64,000 bases of DNA from Carnobacterium sp. 17-4 (GTDB lineage: Bacteria > Bacillota > Bacilli > Lactobacillales > Carnobacteriaceae). The notes under the pieces are model-generated. The model was given only the letters and a program-made list of their open reading frames with translations. It did no database searches and had not been told where the DNA came from. The position numbers and the translations under genes were made by a program. Location: NCBI RefSeq assembly GCF_000195575.1, contig NC_015391.1, positions 1,170,501 through 1,234,500 on the forward strand. The letters are read 5' to 3'. This document shows, piece by piece, positions 18,215-27,627 of the stretch. Positions within the stretch are counted from its first letter, which is position 1, and every line of letters starts with the position of its first letter.

Positions 18215-19117
18215 ATGGTTCTATTAGGTTCACATGTTTCAATGAGTGGAAAAAAAATGTTGTTAGGTTCAGCTGAAGAAGCGAGCAGTTACAACGCTAC
18301 AACGTTCATGATTTATACTGGAGCTCCACAAAACACTCGACGCAAAGCAATTGAAGATATGAATATTCCGCTGGGTACTTCCTTTATGCAAGAAAATAAT
18401 TTGTCTAACATGGTTGTTCATGCTCCATATATCATTAATCTAGGCAATACTATCAAACCTGAAAATTTCACATTTGCGATTGAGTTTTTAAGAGCAGAAA
18501 TTTTAAGAGCTGAAGCATTAGGAGCTAGACAAATTACTATGCATCCAGGCGCACATGTAGGTGCTGGATCAGAGGCAGGTATTGCTCAAATTATTAAAGG
18601 ATTAAATGAAGTTTTGCATAAAGATCAATTAGCACAGATTGCTTTAGAAACAATGGCTGGAAAAGGAACTGAAGTAGGACGTAATTTTGAAGAAATCGCT
18701 AAAATTATTGAGGGCGTAACTTTAAATGACAAACTTTCTGTAACAATGGATACTTGCCATATAAATGATGCTGGATATAACGTGAGAGAAGATTTTGATG
18801 GTGTTTTAAATGAGTTTGATAAAATTGTAGGATTGGAACGTCTTAAAGTGGTTCATGTGAATGATTCAAAAAATCCACAAGGCAGTCATAAAGACCGTCA
18901 TGCAAATATTGGTTTTGGAACGATTGGGTTTGATGCTTTAAATAAAGTTGTCCACCATCCTCAATTAACTAATGTACCTAAAATATTGGAAACACCCTAT
19001 GTAGGAGAAGATAAGAAAGATAAAAAAGCACCTTATGGCTATGAAATCAAGATGCTAAAAGAGCAAGCATTTAATCCGAACTTATTAGAGGACATTTTAA
19101 ATCAAGTAGGTTATTAA
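18215..19117 (+). CDS. nfo: Endonuclease IV (AP endonuclease)
   Basis: 300 residues from the ATG at 18215, which has TTAGGAG nine bases upstream; an in-frame ATG at 18188 has no such site. The zinc-dependent TIM-barrel enzyme cuts DNA at abasic sites. Seen: [92 protein letters not shown] and ETPY, i.e. the metal-ligand motifs. It is terminated by its own hairpin. Confidence 0.96.
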   Translation: MVLLGSHVSMSGKKMLLGSAEEASSYNATTFMIYTGAPQNTRRKAIEDMNIPLGTSFMQENNLSNMVVHAPYIINLGNTIKPENFTFAIEFLRAEILRAEALGARQITMHPGAHVGAGSEAGIAQIIKGLNEVLHKDQLAQIALETMAGKGTEVGRNFEEIAKIIEGVTLNDKLSVTMDTCHINDAGYNVREDFDGVLNEFDKIVGLERLKVVHVNDSKNPQGSHKDRHANIGFGTIGFDALNKVVHHPQLTNVPKILETPYVGEDKKDKKAPYGYEIKMLKEQAFNPNLLEDILNQVGY

Positions 19118-19137
19118 TCACTCAAGGATTAACCCTA

Positions 19138-19173
19138 AGAGAAAAAGAAAGCAACCTTTCTTTTTCTCTTTTC
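19138..19173 (+). terminator. Terminator after nfo
   Basis: Arms AGAGAAAAAGAAAG and CTTTCTTTTTCTCT around a short loop, then TTTTC. An A/T-rich inverted repeat (AAAGTTTTAT/ATAAAACTTT, 19198-19235) follows in the spacer before lemA; its meaning is unclear. Confidence 0.75.
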
Positions 19174-19359
19174 TTAGCTCGATTATTTCCTAAATAAAAA
19201 GTTTTATGACATACTTAATAGGTAAATAAAACTTTACAGAAAAATAAAGTATCCCTTTAAGAATAAGTATAGTGCTTTCATCCTTAAGGCGGATGCATCA
19301 ATCGTAAATATACAGTATAATTAAAGCAGTAGAATATTATAAGAAAGAAGGATGACAAA

Positions 19360-19947
19360 ATGAAAAATATGAAAAGCGGCACAAAAATAATTATAGGAAT
19401 TATCGTAGCTGTAGTGATTATCGCCATTCCACTAATTAGTTCATACAATGGATTAATCAAAGAAGAAAGTAACGTGGATCTTGCTTGGTCACAAGTTGAA
19501 TCACAGTTGCAACGTAGAAATGACTTGATTCCTAACTTGGTTAATTCCGTTCAAGGCGCGATGGATCAAGAAGAAGAAGTATTTACAGCAATTGCAGATG
19601 CACGTGCTTCACTAAGTGGAGCGGGTTCAATGGAAGAAGAAGTAGAAGCAAACAACGAAATGAATTCAGCTTTATCACGATTATTAGTAGTGGTTGAAAG
19701 TTATCCAGAGCTTAAATCTAATGAAAATGTAACAGCTTTAATGGATGAATTAGCAGGTACAGAAAATCGAATTGCTGTTGAAAGACAACGTTACAATGAA
19801 ACAGTACAAGGATACAACAATCGTGTGAAACGTTTCCCAGGTTCAATTATTGCAAGTATGACTGGATTTTCAGAAAAACCTTATTTTGAAGCAGTTGAAG
19901 GTGCTGAAATAGCTCCTGAAGTGAATTTTGGTAATGATGAGGAATAA
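19360..19947 (+). CDS. lemA: LemA family protein
   Basis: 195 residues. One N-terminal membrane helix (about 9-28) is followed by SYNGLIKEESNVDLAWSQVESQLQRRNDLIPNLVNSV in pieces typical of LemA, then the helical bundle with the conserved ENRIAVERQRYNETVQGYN region and FPGSIIASMTGFSEKPYF. Function is unknown; in Listeria a LemA-derived peptide is exported. It precedes a TPM-domain gene, a pairing that recurs in many bacteria. A perfect -10 TATAAT lies at 19316-19321, without a clear -35. Confidence 0.92.
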   Translation: MKNMKSGTKIIIGIIVAVVIIAIPLISSYNGLIKEESNVDLAWSQVESQLQRRNDLIPNLVNSVQGAMDQEEEVFTAIADARASLSGAGSMEEEVEANNEMNSALSRLLVVVESYPELKSNENVTALMDELAGTENRIAVERQRYNETVQGYNNRVKRFPGSIIASMTGFSEKPYFEAVEGAEIAPEVNFGNDEE

Positions 19948-19979
19948 CTGTAAAGTCTTATGTGTAAGGAGGAAATTTA

Positions 19980-20810
19980 GTGAGAAAAGTTGACCGTTTT
20001 TCAATTTTGAGTTTTTTCTCGATTTCTTTCGGATTGTTGCTTATGCTGCTGTTTCCTTTAACTGCTGAGGCGGCTGTTGATTATCCTGAACCTTCTAATG
20101 AATTTTATGTTTACGATGAAGCGAATTTGCTTTCTGATGAAACAGAAAAATTTATTATAGATGTCAACAAGCATTATGAAGATACCCAAGAGAAACCGCA
20201 AATAGTTGTAGCTACTGTAAAAAGTTTGCAAGGTGTGACGATTGAAGAGTACACGGTAGAACTGTTTGAAAAGTGGGGTATTGGTAATACTGAGTTAGAT
20301 AATGGAGTTTTGATTTTGTTATCTGCTGAGGAACGTGAAATTCGTTTTGAAATTGGTTATGGGTTAGAAGGTGCTCTGACAGATAGTGGAACTGGAGCGA
20401 TCTTAGATCGAAATATTGAAGATTTATCCAATGATGATTACAATGCAGCATTGAAAAACATTTTTACTGAAACTGCGATAAAAGTTAATGAAGAATATCA
20501 GTTTGATAACGATACTATTTTTTCTGGCTACGACGTCAATGCCGAAGATTATGAAGACGACTCAGGAGACTTTCCAGCTATTCTTATAGTGGTGCTTATC
20601 TTCTTTGTTATCAGCAGTTTCTTTGGAGGCGGCGGGTCAGGCGGTGGAAGAGGAAGAGGAAGCAGTTTGTGGCCGTTCTTACTTGGAATGTCCGGCGGAA
20701 GTCGATACCGTGGAGGCGGTGGCGGTTTTGGCGGCGGAGGTTTCGGTGGTGGTGGCGGCTTTGGAGGCGGCGGATCATCCGGTGGTGGAGGATCAAGCCG
20801 AGGTTTCTAA
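19980..20810 (+). CDS. TPM-domain protein with glycine-rich tail (YgcG-like)
   Basis: 276 residues, GTG start after AAGGAGG. A signal peptide (about 1-32, ending near TAEAAVDYP), the TPM domain at about 38-165 (FYVYDEANLLSDE, IEEYTVELFEKWGIGN, NGVLILLSAEEREIRFEIGYGLEGALTD), a membrane helix near 198-213, and a tail from about 215 made almost only of Gly with Ser, Arg and Phe. The GGGSGGGGSSRGF-like end is usual for the family. Some TPM domains are phosphatases; role here unknown. Probably an operon with lemA. Confidence 0.9.
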   Translation: MRKVDRFSILSFFSISFGLLLMLLFPLTAEAAVDYPEPSNEFYVYDEANLLSDETEKFIIDVNKHYEDTQEKPQIVVATVKSLQGVTIEEYTVELFEKWGIGNTELDNGVLILLSAEEREIRFEIGYGLEGALTDSGTGAILDRNIEDLSNDDYNAALKNIFTETAIKVNEEYQFDNDTIFSGYDVNAEDYEDDSGDFPAILIVVLIFFVISSFFGGGGSGGGRGRGSSLWPFLLGMSGGSRYRGGGGGFGGGGFGGGGGFGGGGSSGGGGSSRGF

Positions 20811-20854
20811 AGTCTAGCTAAATCCTTTGAACTAAATCAGTAGAAAAAAAATAA

Positions 20855-20879
20855 ATGCCCCTGTCGTATAAAGGGGCAT
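20855..20879. terminator. Hairpin after the TPM gene, possible terminator
   Basis: Arms ATGCCCCT and AGGGGCAT. No T run follows on the plus strand; the A run before it would give a T run on the minus strand. A weak or reverse-acting terminator is possible. Confidence 0.4.
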
Positions 20880-21000
20880 AAATAAACGAGTAATTTAGTA
20901 ACAAATACTGTTAATGTCTAATCTAATAAACAATTATAGGTCTAATAGAGAAGTATACGACATGGAAATAGGGCAGAATTAGATGATTAAGAGGGATATA

Positions 21001-21741
21001 ATGAGAAATATTAAAATGACGATTGAGTATGATGGCGGTAGATATTTAGGCTGGCAAAGGCTCAGTGATTCAGACAAAACCATTCAAGGAAAAATAGAAA
21101 ATATCTTGACCGCAATGACAGGAACAAAAACTGAAATAATCGGATCAGGACGTACGGATGCCGGAGCTCATGCTAAGGGACAGGTAGCCAATTTCAAAAC
21201 AACATCTACCATGGAATTTCCAGCGATGTTGGATCATCTAAACCGTTATCTCCCACGCGATATTGTCGTGAAGAAACTTGAGGAAGTACCAGAAAGATTT
21301 CATGCTAGGTATAATGCCAGTGGAAAAAAATACAGCTACTATGTCTGGAATAATAGTATTCCTTCTGTATTTGACCGTAATTTCAGCTATGATTTTCCTG
21401 GAGAACTTGATATTGACAAAATGAATGAGGCTTGCAATAAGCTTGTTGGAACCCATGACTTCATAGGTTTCTCTTCACTCAAAAAATCTAAAAAATCGAC
21501 TGTTAGAACGATCGATGAAATCAAGATCCATAAAGAAGGCGATTTGCTTCACTTTACGTTTAAAGGAGAGGGTTTCCTATATAAAATGATTCGAATCATT
21601 ATGGGAACACTCTTGGAAATTGGGTCAGGTATGGCAGATCCATCATCTATAGATGCTATCTTTAAGAGTGGGATCAGAAGTGATGCTGGGATGACAGTTC
21701 CTTCTCAAGGATTGTTCCTAGATGAAGTTTATTATGACTAA
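21001..21741 (+). CDS. truA: tRNA pseudouridine(38-40) synthase
   Basis: 246 residues from the ATG at 21001, preceded by AAGAGGG; an in-frame ATG 18 bases upstream lacks a site. It modifies uridines 38-40 of the tRNA anticodon arm. Seen: MTIEYDGGRYLGWQR, the catalytic Asp in GSGRTDAGAHAKGQVA, RFHARYNASGKKYSYYVWN, DFIGFSSLKK and GEGFLYKMIRIIMGTL. Here it stands apart from the usual ribosomal-protein cluster. Confidence 0.96.
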   Translation: MRNIKMTIEYDGGRYLGWQRLSDSDKTIQGKIENILTAMTGTKTEIIGSGRTDAGAHAKGQVANFKTTSTMEFPAMLDHLNRYLPRDIVVKKLEEVPERFHARYNASGKKYSYYVWNNSIPSVFDRNFSYDFPGELDIDKMNEACNKLVGTHDFIGFSSLKKSKKSTVRTIDEIKIHKEGDLLHFTFKGEGFLYKMIRIIMGTLLEIGSGMADPSSIDAIFKSGIRSDAGMTVPSQGLFLDEVYYD

Positions 21742-21821
21742 TTAGACGATTTAGCGAGTTACCATTACTATCTTTAGCTAAAATTTATCTAGATAGTGGA
21801 CTGGTCTTTCAGAATGAAAAA

Positions 21822-21877
21822 AATAAACCTAAAGAATAAAGCTTTTTAAGCTATAATTCCTTAGGCTTATTTTTTTT
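21822..21877 (+). terminator. Terminator after truA
   Basis: Outer arms AATAAaCCTAAaGAAT and ATTCCTTAGGCTTATT, an inner AAAGCTTTTTAAGCT hairpin, and a run of eight T. Confidence 0.75.
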
Positions 21878-21930
21878 AAGGTTATGAATAGAAATATTGT
21901 ATGATCTATTCAGTTAGGAAGAGGCTATAA

Positions 21931-22764
21931 TTAGTTCTGTTCGTATTTTTTATGTTCGATTTGCAAAGTATTGATAATAATTGCAGCTGTCTCTTCAATT
22001 GATTTTTTTGAAACATTAATCACTAAACATCCTAACTTATCATACAAATCTTTTGCGAAAACAAGTTCTCGATCAATTCGGTCTAATTTAGAATATTCCG
22101 TATCTGGATTCATTCCATAAGTAATCATTCTTTCACGACGAATAGAGTTCAGCGCTTCACGGTCACTGGTTAAACCAACTATTTTTTTCGGATCTACTTC
22201 CCATATTTGTTCAGGTATGTGAGCTTCAGGAATAAGAGGCAAGTTAGCAACCTTATAATTCTGATTAGCTAAAAACATACTTAAAGGTGTTTTTGACGTT
22301 CTAGAAATTCCTAGCAAAACGATGTCAGCTTCTAAAAAGCCTTTCGGATCACGACCATCATCAAATTTAACAGCAAATTCAATTGCCTTAATTCGATTAA
22401 AATAGGTCTCATCTAGAAGATGCAAAGCTCCTGGTTTTTGAATAGGAGTCATTTCAGAACGTTTTTCAAGTTCACTTATGATTGGAGATAGCGGATCAAA
22501 ACAAACCAACTCATGTGATTCACAAAATGTTTTAGCTGTTTCATTTAAATTTTCATCTACCAATGTATGAAGGACAATCGCATTATCGGCTTCTGCTTTT
22601 TCTAAGATAGATAAAAGGGTGTCTGATCCGCGAATGAAAGGATAGGCTGAAACTTTAATATCTGCATCAGGAAACTGAGTCATAGCAGCTTGTCCAAGTT
22701 GACTAGCTGTTCCGCCTACTGAATCGGAGATGATATAAAAATTAATAGTTGATTTTGAAGACAT
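21931..22764 (-). CDS. Pyruvate,phosphate dikinase regulatory protein
   Basis: 277 residues, DUF299/YqfL family. By family it is an ADP-dependent kinase and phosphorylase that switches PPDK, or PEP synthase in enterics, off and on. Seen: FYIISDSVGGTAS at the N-terminus, the P-loop-like GISRTSKTPLSMFLA near 153-167 and the conserved GLTSDREALNSIRRER. GGAGGAAAAAC precedes the ATG. In Bacillus this gene lies near dnaG; here it is inverted and next to zur. A ppdK gene is not in the window. Confidence 0.93.
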   Translation of the reverse strand: MSSKSTINFYIISDSVGGTASQLGQAAMTQFPDADIKVSAYPFIRGSDTLLSILEKAEADNAIVLHTLVDENLNETAKTFCESHELVCFDPLSPIISELEKRSEMTPIQKPGALHLLDETYFNRIKAIEFAVKFDDGRDPKGFLEADIVLLGISRTSKTPLSMFLANQNYKVANLPLIPEAHIPEQIWEVDPKKIVGLTSDREALNSIRRERMITYGMNPDTEYSKLDRIDRELVFAKDLYDKLGCLVINVSKKSIEETAAIIINTLQIEHKKYEQN

Positions 22765-22934
22765 GTTTTTCCTCCTTTTTGTATCTGCTTACTTTATTAA
22801 TAGTATACAGGAATCATTAACTAAACAAAAATAAATCACTAAAAAAATGTAAAATCAAGAACTTGATTAAGCTGTAGTAAATGCGTTATACTATGTGATG
22901 GTAATTGGATCATGTAAAGGAGGCGATCACTTAT

Positions 22935-23348
22935 ATGACAGCAGTTGAACAAGCAATTGAAACGTTGAAAGAACACGGATATAAATACACAGATAAACGT
23001 GAGAACATGTTATCCGTATTTGCAGCTGAAAATCGATATCTAACCGCAAAAGAAGTGCAACTTGGTTTGAAAGAAAGATACCCTTCTATTAGTTACGATA
23101 CGATTTATCGAAATATTTATACCTTTGTAGAATTAGAGGTACTTGAAGAAACTGAATTAAATGGAGAAAAAATGTTCCGTTTTGGGTGTAAACACACCGG
23201 ACACCACCATCATTTTATTTGTACAAATTGCGGAAAAACAAAACAAATCGAAATGTGCCCAATGAATTTCTTTGAAACTCAACTAAATGGGTGCCAGATT
23301 GAATCCCATCGATTTGAAATTTTTGGGAAATGTGAAAATTGTTCTTAA
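22935..23348 (+). CDS. zur: Zinc uptake regulator Zur (Fur family)
   Basis: 137 residues from the ATG at 22935, 11 bases after AAAGGAGG; an in-frame ATG 30 bases upstream precedes that site and is less likely. The winged-helix part has HGYKYTDKRENMLSVF and ISYDTIYRNIYTF; the dimer/metal part has the HTGHHHHFICTNCGKTKQIE stretch and a second CxxC at the C-terminus (CENC), the structural zinc site. Overall it resembles Bacillus subtilis Zur closely (GYKYTxKRE, GEKxFRF, KTKxIExCPM), more than Fur or PerR. It should repress zinc uptake genes when zinc is sufficient. Confidence 0.88.
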   Translation: MTAVEQAIETLKEHGYKYTDKRENMLSVFAAENRYLTAKEVQLGLKERYPSISYDTIYRNIYTFVELEVLEETELNGEKMFRFGCKHTGHHHHFICTNCGKTKQIEMCPMNFFETQLNGCQIESHRFEIFGKCENCS

Positions 23349-23406
23349 TAAATGGTCTAAAAAGCAAAAAACTGCTTATTTTTTATTAAAATATGGAAAT
23401 GTTGTA

Positions 23407-23435
23407 TTGACGTAAAAAAATACATTCGATATAAT
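23407..23435 (+). promoter_or_regulatory. Sigma-A promoter of rpsU
   Basis: TTGACG, a 17-bp spacer and TATAAT at 23430-23435, just before the rpsU leader. A weak AAGCA/TGCTT hairpin with a T run at 23360-23385 may end the zur transcript. Confidence 0.85.
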
Positions 23436-23447
23436 AAGGAAGGACAG

Positions 23448-23488
23448 TGTTTAAGAATATAGTAATTTTATTAATGTGTTCTTAAACA
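23448..23488 (+). promoter_or_regulatory. Hairpin in the rpsU 5' leader
   Basis: Perfect 10-bp arms TGTTTAAGAA and TTCTTAAACA with a 21-nt loop, starting about 6 nt after the expected transcription start. It could protect the mRNA or regulate rpsU. No T run follows. Confidence 0.55.
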
Positions 23489-23525
23489 ACAGTTACTTTT
23501 TCAAGCACGGAGGGAGGGAATCTAT

Positions 23526-23699
23526 ATGTCAAAAACAGTTCTTAAGAAAAATGAATCTCTTGATGATGCTCTTCGTCGCTTTAAACGTTCCGTTTCAAAA
23601 ACAGGTACTTTACAAGAAGCTCGTAAACGCGAATTCTATGAAAAACCAAGTGTGAAACGTAAGAAAAAATCTGAAGCTGCTAGAAAACGTAAATTCTAG
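23526..23699 (+). CDS. rpsU: 30S ribosomal protein S21
   Basis: 57 residues, too short for usual ORF cut-offs. The translation begins [19 protein letters not shown] and ends with the basic [14 protein letters not shown], typical of bS21. A very strong GGAGGGAGGG site lies upstream. bS21 sits near the 3' end of 16S rRNA and helps initiation. The rpsU-yqeY order is conserved in Firmicutes. Confidence 0.97.
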   Translation: MSKTVLKKNESLDDALRRFKRSVSKTGTLQEARKREFYEKPSVKRKKKSEAARKRKF

Positions 23700-23734
23700 T
23701 AAAAAAAGCTTTTAGAATTGAGGGTGGGAAAGTC

Positions 23735-24181
23735 TTGTCACTTTTAGAAACCATTAATGACGACATTAAAACTGCGATGAAAGCCAAAGATAAAGAATCT
23801 TTAGCTGTTCTACGTATGTTAAAAGCTGCATTGCAAAATGATCAAATCAGCAAAGGTAATGAATTAAGTGAGGATGAAGAGTTAACAGTTCTTTCTCGCG
23901 AAATGAAACAACGTCGTGAATCTCTTGCGGAGTTTAAAGATGCTGGTCGAGAAGACCTAGTTGAACAAACTGAAGCAGCCATGAACCTCGTTGGTAACTA
24001 TTTACCTCAGCAACTTTCTGTAAACGAACTTAAAGCGATTATTCAAGAGGCTATTACTAAAGTAGATGCTAAGTCTATGAAAGATTTTGGAAAAGTTATG
24101 GGAGTTGTTGTACCTTTAACAAAAGGTAAAGCAGACGGTAACGAAGTCAATCGATTAGTAAAAGAACTTTTGAATGCATAA
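23735..24181 (+). CDS. yqeY: GatB/YqeY domain protein
   Basis: 148 residues with a TTG start and GAGGGTGGG upstream. All helical, with LAVLRMLKAALQNDQISKG near the N-terminus and the C-terminal part VNELKAIIQEAI...DFGKVMGVVVPLTKGKADGN shared with the tail domain of GatB amidotransferase subunits. Probably tRNA- or ribosome-related, but no function is proved. Cotranscribed with rpsU 35 bp upstream. Confidence 0.93.
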   Translation: MSLLETINDDIKTAMKAKDKESLAVLRMLKAALQNDQISKGNELSEDEELTVLSREMKQRRESLAEFKDAGREDLVEQTEAAMNLVGNYLPQQLSVNELKAIIQEAITKVDAKSMKDFGKVMGVVVPLTKGKADGNEVNRLVKELLNA

Positions 24182-24201
24182 AGGATAAGCAATTATCCGT
24201 G

Positions 24202-24245
24202 AAAAAAGATAAAGTTAAGATAATTCTTAACTTTATCTTTTTTTT
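24202..24245 (+). terminator. Terminator after rpsU-yqeY
   Basis: Arms AAAGATAAAGTTAAGA and TCTTAACTTTATCTTT, a TAAT loop and a long T run. Confidence 0.92.
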
Positions 24246-24354
24246 GCTCTTAAGGTTTAAGATTTGGTCTTCTATCTAAGAAGGAAAGCTTCATTTTAAA
24301 CAAAAAATGTGCTATTCTTTAAAGTATAGAAAGAAGAAGGAGAGTGTTGTTTGG

Positions 24355-25374
24355 TTGACTAACTTGACGAATGAAACACGTTTAGTAAATTTGAAAAATG
24401 AAAATACTACAGCTATTCTATTTGGTACTCAAGATAAACATTTAACGTTATTAGAAGAGTCAATGGAAGTTATTATTAACAGCCGTGGAAGCCATTTAGA
24501 AATTATTGGTTTTGAAGAAAACACAGCTATAGTTGAGGAAATCCTTAATCAATTAGAAGAGTTGATCAAACGCTCCATTCAAGTTGGCCCATCAGATGTG
24601 GTCACTGCCATCAAGATGGCTAAAAAGAATACATTGCAATTTTTCATCAGCATGTATGAAGAAGAAATTGGGAAAGATCATGGCGGCAAACCTATACGAG
24701 CAAAAACATTTGGTCAACGCCAATATATTCAATCCATTAAAAAAAATGATATTACTTTTGGTGTAGGTCCCGCTGGAACAGGTAAAACCTATTTAGCTGT
24801 TTTCATGGCAGTTGCTGCTATGAAAAAAGGGGAAGTGAAAAAAATCATCTTGACTCGTCCGGCTGTTGAAGCAGGCGAAAATCTTGGTTTTTTACCTGGA
24901 GATCTAAAAGAAAAAGTCGATCCGTATTTACGTCCAATCTATGATGCTTTGTATAACGTGTTTGGCTTGGAGCACACTACTCGTTTAATGGATCGCAACG
25001 TTATCGAGATTGCTCCATTAGCTTATATGCGAGGACGTACGTTGGAAGATGCTTTTGTCATATTGGATGAGGCGCAAAATACGACAAAAGCTCAAATGAA
25101 GATGTTCCTGACTCGTCTTGGTTTTGGCTCAAAAATGATTGTAAATGGAGACGTTACTCAGATTGATTTGCCTAGAGGAGCTATCAGTGGATTGGTTCAT
25201 GCTGAAAAAGTATTGAATAATGTTAAGGGGATTGATTTTGTTCAATTTGACTCGAATGATGTCGTGCGCCATCCAGTAGTTGCTAGTATTATAAATGCTT
25301 ACAGCGAAGAAAAAACAATGAGTGAAGTCAAAAAAGATGAAATTGAAAAACTGAGCACTGAAAAAAATGAATAG
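24355..25374 (+). CDS. phoH: PhoH family ATPase
   Basis: 339 residues from a TTG at 24355, 12 bases after AAGGAG; the frame is open further up to an ATG at 24307, but that would place the site inside the gene. An N-terminal KH-like part is followed by the P-loop domain: Walker A GVGPAGTGKTYLA, ILTRPAVEAGENLGFLPGD, Walker B DAFVILDEAQNTT and LTRLGFGSKMIVNGD. Probably an RNA-related ATPase. First gene of the phoH-pgpH-ybeY-dgkA-cdd-era cluster, as in Bacillus. Confidence 0.94.
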   Translation: MTNLTNETRLVNLKNENTTAILFGTQDKHLTLLEESMEVIINSRGSHLEIIGFEENTAIVEEILNQLEELIKRSIQVGPSDVVTAIKMAKKNTLQFFISMYEEEIGKDHGGKPIRAKTFGQRQYIQSIKKNDITFGVGPAGTGKTYLAVFMAVAAMKKGEVKKIILTRPAVEAGENLGFLPGDLKEKVDPYLRPIYDALYNVFGLEHTTRLMDRNVIEIAPLAYMRGRTLEDAFVILDEAQNTTKAQMKMFLTRLGFGSKMIVNGDVTQIDLPRGAISGLVHAEKVLNNVKGIDFVQFDSNDVVRHPVVASIINAYSEEKTMSEVKKDEIEKLSTEKNE

Positions 25375-25385
25375 GAAGTGAATGA

Positions 25386-27590
25386 ATGCGAAGAAATTTA
25401 ATACGCCTTCAGAAAAAAATGGGCAAACTATATATTCCTTCTATTCTTTTGTTTACTTCTGTGGTTTTATTTTTCATCATGTATAGCAATGTTAAACCAA
25501 CTGCTTTAGACATTGAATTGTTTCAAGTGGCAGAAGATACCATACGTGCCAATGCAACTGTAGAAGATACAGAAAAAACAAAAGAAAACAAAGAAACTGT
25601 CGCAGCAACGGTTTCTCCTGTATATACGTATAACCCAGACTTGAAGGCTATCCAAACATCAAAAGTAGAAGTTTTATTTGCTACGATAGATGAAGTGATT
25701 CAAGAAACAGATAAAAAATATGAAGCTGATTTAAAAGAAGCTAGAAAAAAAGCTACCGAAGACAAACCTGATATAAGTGCTGAGGAATTATCAGAAATAA
25801 AAGTATCTAGATTATCAGAAGATGAAATGTTAAGGTTATTTAAAGAAAAACTAAATAACTTAGACGATGCTACAAAAGAATTTATTGATATGCTTCCAGA
25901 TTGGGCTGTTTTAGATTTGTTGTCTACGAATGAAGCAACATTAGCAGGAATGAGAGAATCAATTGTTTCTGTGGTATCACAATTCATGACCCATCCTATT
26001 AAAAGTGAAGAAGTAAGTGAAATTAAAGTAGAAGCCAATAATAATTTGGATTATTCTGATTTGGACTCAAATAACCAGCGCATCGCAAGTCTGATCATCG
26101 ATAATGCTATTGTTGAAAATAATACTTACAATGCAAATGCTACTGAGGAAAAGAAAGTTGAAGAAATGGCTAATGTTCCTCCTTCACTGATTTTGCAAGG
26201 ACAAGTAATCGTTCAAGAAGGCCATGTTGTTGACAGCAACGATATGCATCAACTTGAATTACTAGGTGTGTTAGACAATACTTTTTCAAAACAATCTTTA
26301 TATGGTCTAATAGTATTGATTTTTACCCAAGCGTTGCTTTTATATTATTTAGGAAAATCTAGAAAAATAGATCGAATAGACCATGGGCGTCAAATTACTT
26401 TCTATGCCATCATTATGATAGTCTCGTTATTGCTGATGAAAAGCTTGCAACTGCTTCAAAACTCGGATATCGATTACATCGGTTTACTATATCCAGCTGC
26501 GTTAGCTTCAACGTTATTAACAGCATTTGGCTCACGACGTTTTGGAATATTGGCAAATGGATTTACAGCCGCATTTTCTATCTTTATTTTCAGCCCAGAT
26601 TCAGGCACTAGTTTTAGTATCATATTAGTCCTCTTTTATCTATTGAGCGGTATGATGGGTACAATGATTACGCGTACTAAAATTACCAACCAGTTCTGGT
26701 CTAGTTTCATTTGGGTCACTGTATTCAATGCCTTATTTATCAGTTCATTTATTTTATACTTAAATATGCATTTTTGGTCACAACAAGTTTTTCTAATGAT
26801 TTTCTACGCGCTCTTAAGTGGAATCATCTCTTACTTACTGGCTGTACTTCTATCACCGTATATTGAAGTTTTATTTGAGGAAAATGCCGTATTGACGTTA
26901 ACTGAATTATCTAACCCGAACAGCCCATTGCTAAAAGAACTGCTGACAAAAGCTCCAGGGACCTATCACCATAGTTTGATGGTAGCGAACTTAAGCGCAA
27001 ATGCAGTCGGGGCTATTGGAGGAGATTCCTTATTTGCTCGAGTGGCTTGTTACTATCATGATGTTGGAAAATTGCGTCATTCACTCTTTTTTGTAGAAAA
27101 TTTACCACCTGGGATGGAAAATCCACATGATTTATTAACCCCTTTTGAAAGTAAAGAAATTATTTTTGGACATGTTAGTGAAGGGGTCAAAATGCTTGAA
27201 AAAGCTAAAATGCCTCAATCGATTATTGATATCTGTGCTCAGCACCATGGGACAACACTTATGAAATATTTTTATGTTACGGCTAAAGAAAAAGATGAAA
27301 CCGTACTTGAAAGTGATTTTAGGTATCCGGGGCCAAAACCGCAAACAAAAGAAGCAGCCGTCATCAATATTGCAGATAGTGCCGAGGCAGCTGTAAGGTC
27401 GATGTCGCATCCGACTAAAGAATCCATTGAAAAATTCGTTCATAATTTAATTAATGGAAGGATCACAGATGGTCAATTTGATGAATGTTCGATTTCTTTA
27501 CAAGAATTGAAGATAGTTGAAAAAGCGATTTGTGAAGGATTGAATGGTACTTTCCATTCGAGGATCGAATACCCGACGCTGAATAAGTAA
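25386..27590 (+). CDS. pgpH: Cyclic-di-AMP phosphodiesterase PgpH (7TM-HD)
   Basis: 734 residues. One N-terminal membrane helix (about 17-35), a long extracytoplasmic domain, seven membrane helices at about 300-500, then a cytoplasmic HD domain: APGTYHHSLMVANLS, ACYYHDVGK with the HD pair, and FGHVSEGVKML. By family it hydrolyses c-di-AMP, the second messenger for potassium and osmotic balance. It starts 11 bp after phoH and shares the transcript. Confidence 0.95.
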   Translation: MRRNLIRLQKKMGKLYIPSILLFTSVVLFFIMYSNVKPTALDIELFQVAEDTIRANATVEDTEKTKENKETVAATVSPVYTYNPDLKAIQTSKVEVLFATIDEVIQETDKKYEADLKEARKKATEDKPDISAEELSEIKVSRLSEDEMLRLFKEKLNNLDDATKEFIDMLPDWAVLDLLSTNEATLAGMRESIVSVVSQFMTHPIKSEEVSEIKVEANNNLDYSDLDSNNQRIASLIIDNAIVENNTYNANATEEKKVEEMANVPPSLILQGQVIVQEGHVVDSNDMHQLELLGVLDNTFSKQSLYGLIVLIFTQALLLYYLGKSRKIDRIDHGRQITFYAIIMIVSLLLMKSLQLLQNSDIDYIGLLYPAALASTLLTAFGSRRFGILANGFTAAFSIFIFSPDSGTSFSIILVLFYLLSGMMGTMITRTKITNQFWSSFIWVTVFNALFISSFILYLNMHFWSQQVFLMIFYALLSGIISYLLAVLLSPYIEVLFEENAVLTLTELSNPNSPLLKELLTKAPGTYHHSLMVANLSANAVGAIGGDSLFARVACYYHDVGKLRHSLFFVENLPPGMENPHDLLTPFESKEIIFGHVSEGVKMLEKAKMPQSIIDICAQHHGTTLMKYFYVTAKEKDETVLESDFRYPGPKPQTKEAAVINIADSAEAAVRSMSHPTKESIEKFVHNLINGRITDGQFDECSISLQELKIVEKAICEGLNGTFHSRIEYPTLNK

Positions 27591-27627
27591 TATCAGCTGA
27601 GGGGAAAAAAGGAGTGAGATAATACTC

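Noticed and set aside
20605-20817. Alternative-frame ORFs in the glycine-rich tail of the TPM gene
   Set aside because: They arise from the GGN-rich codons of the tail; the TPM frame has the signal peptide and domain.
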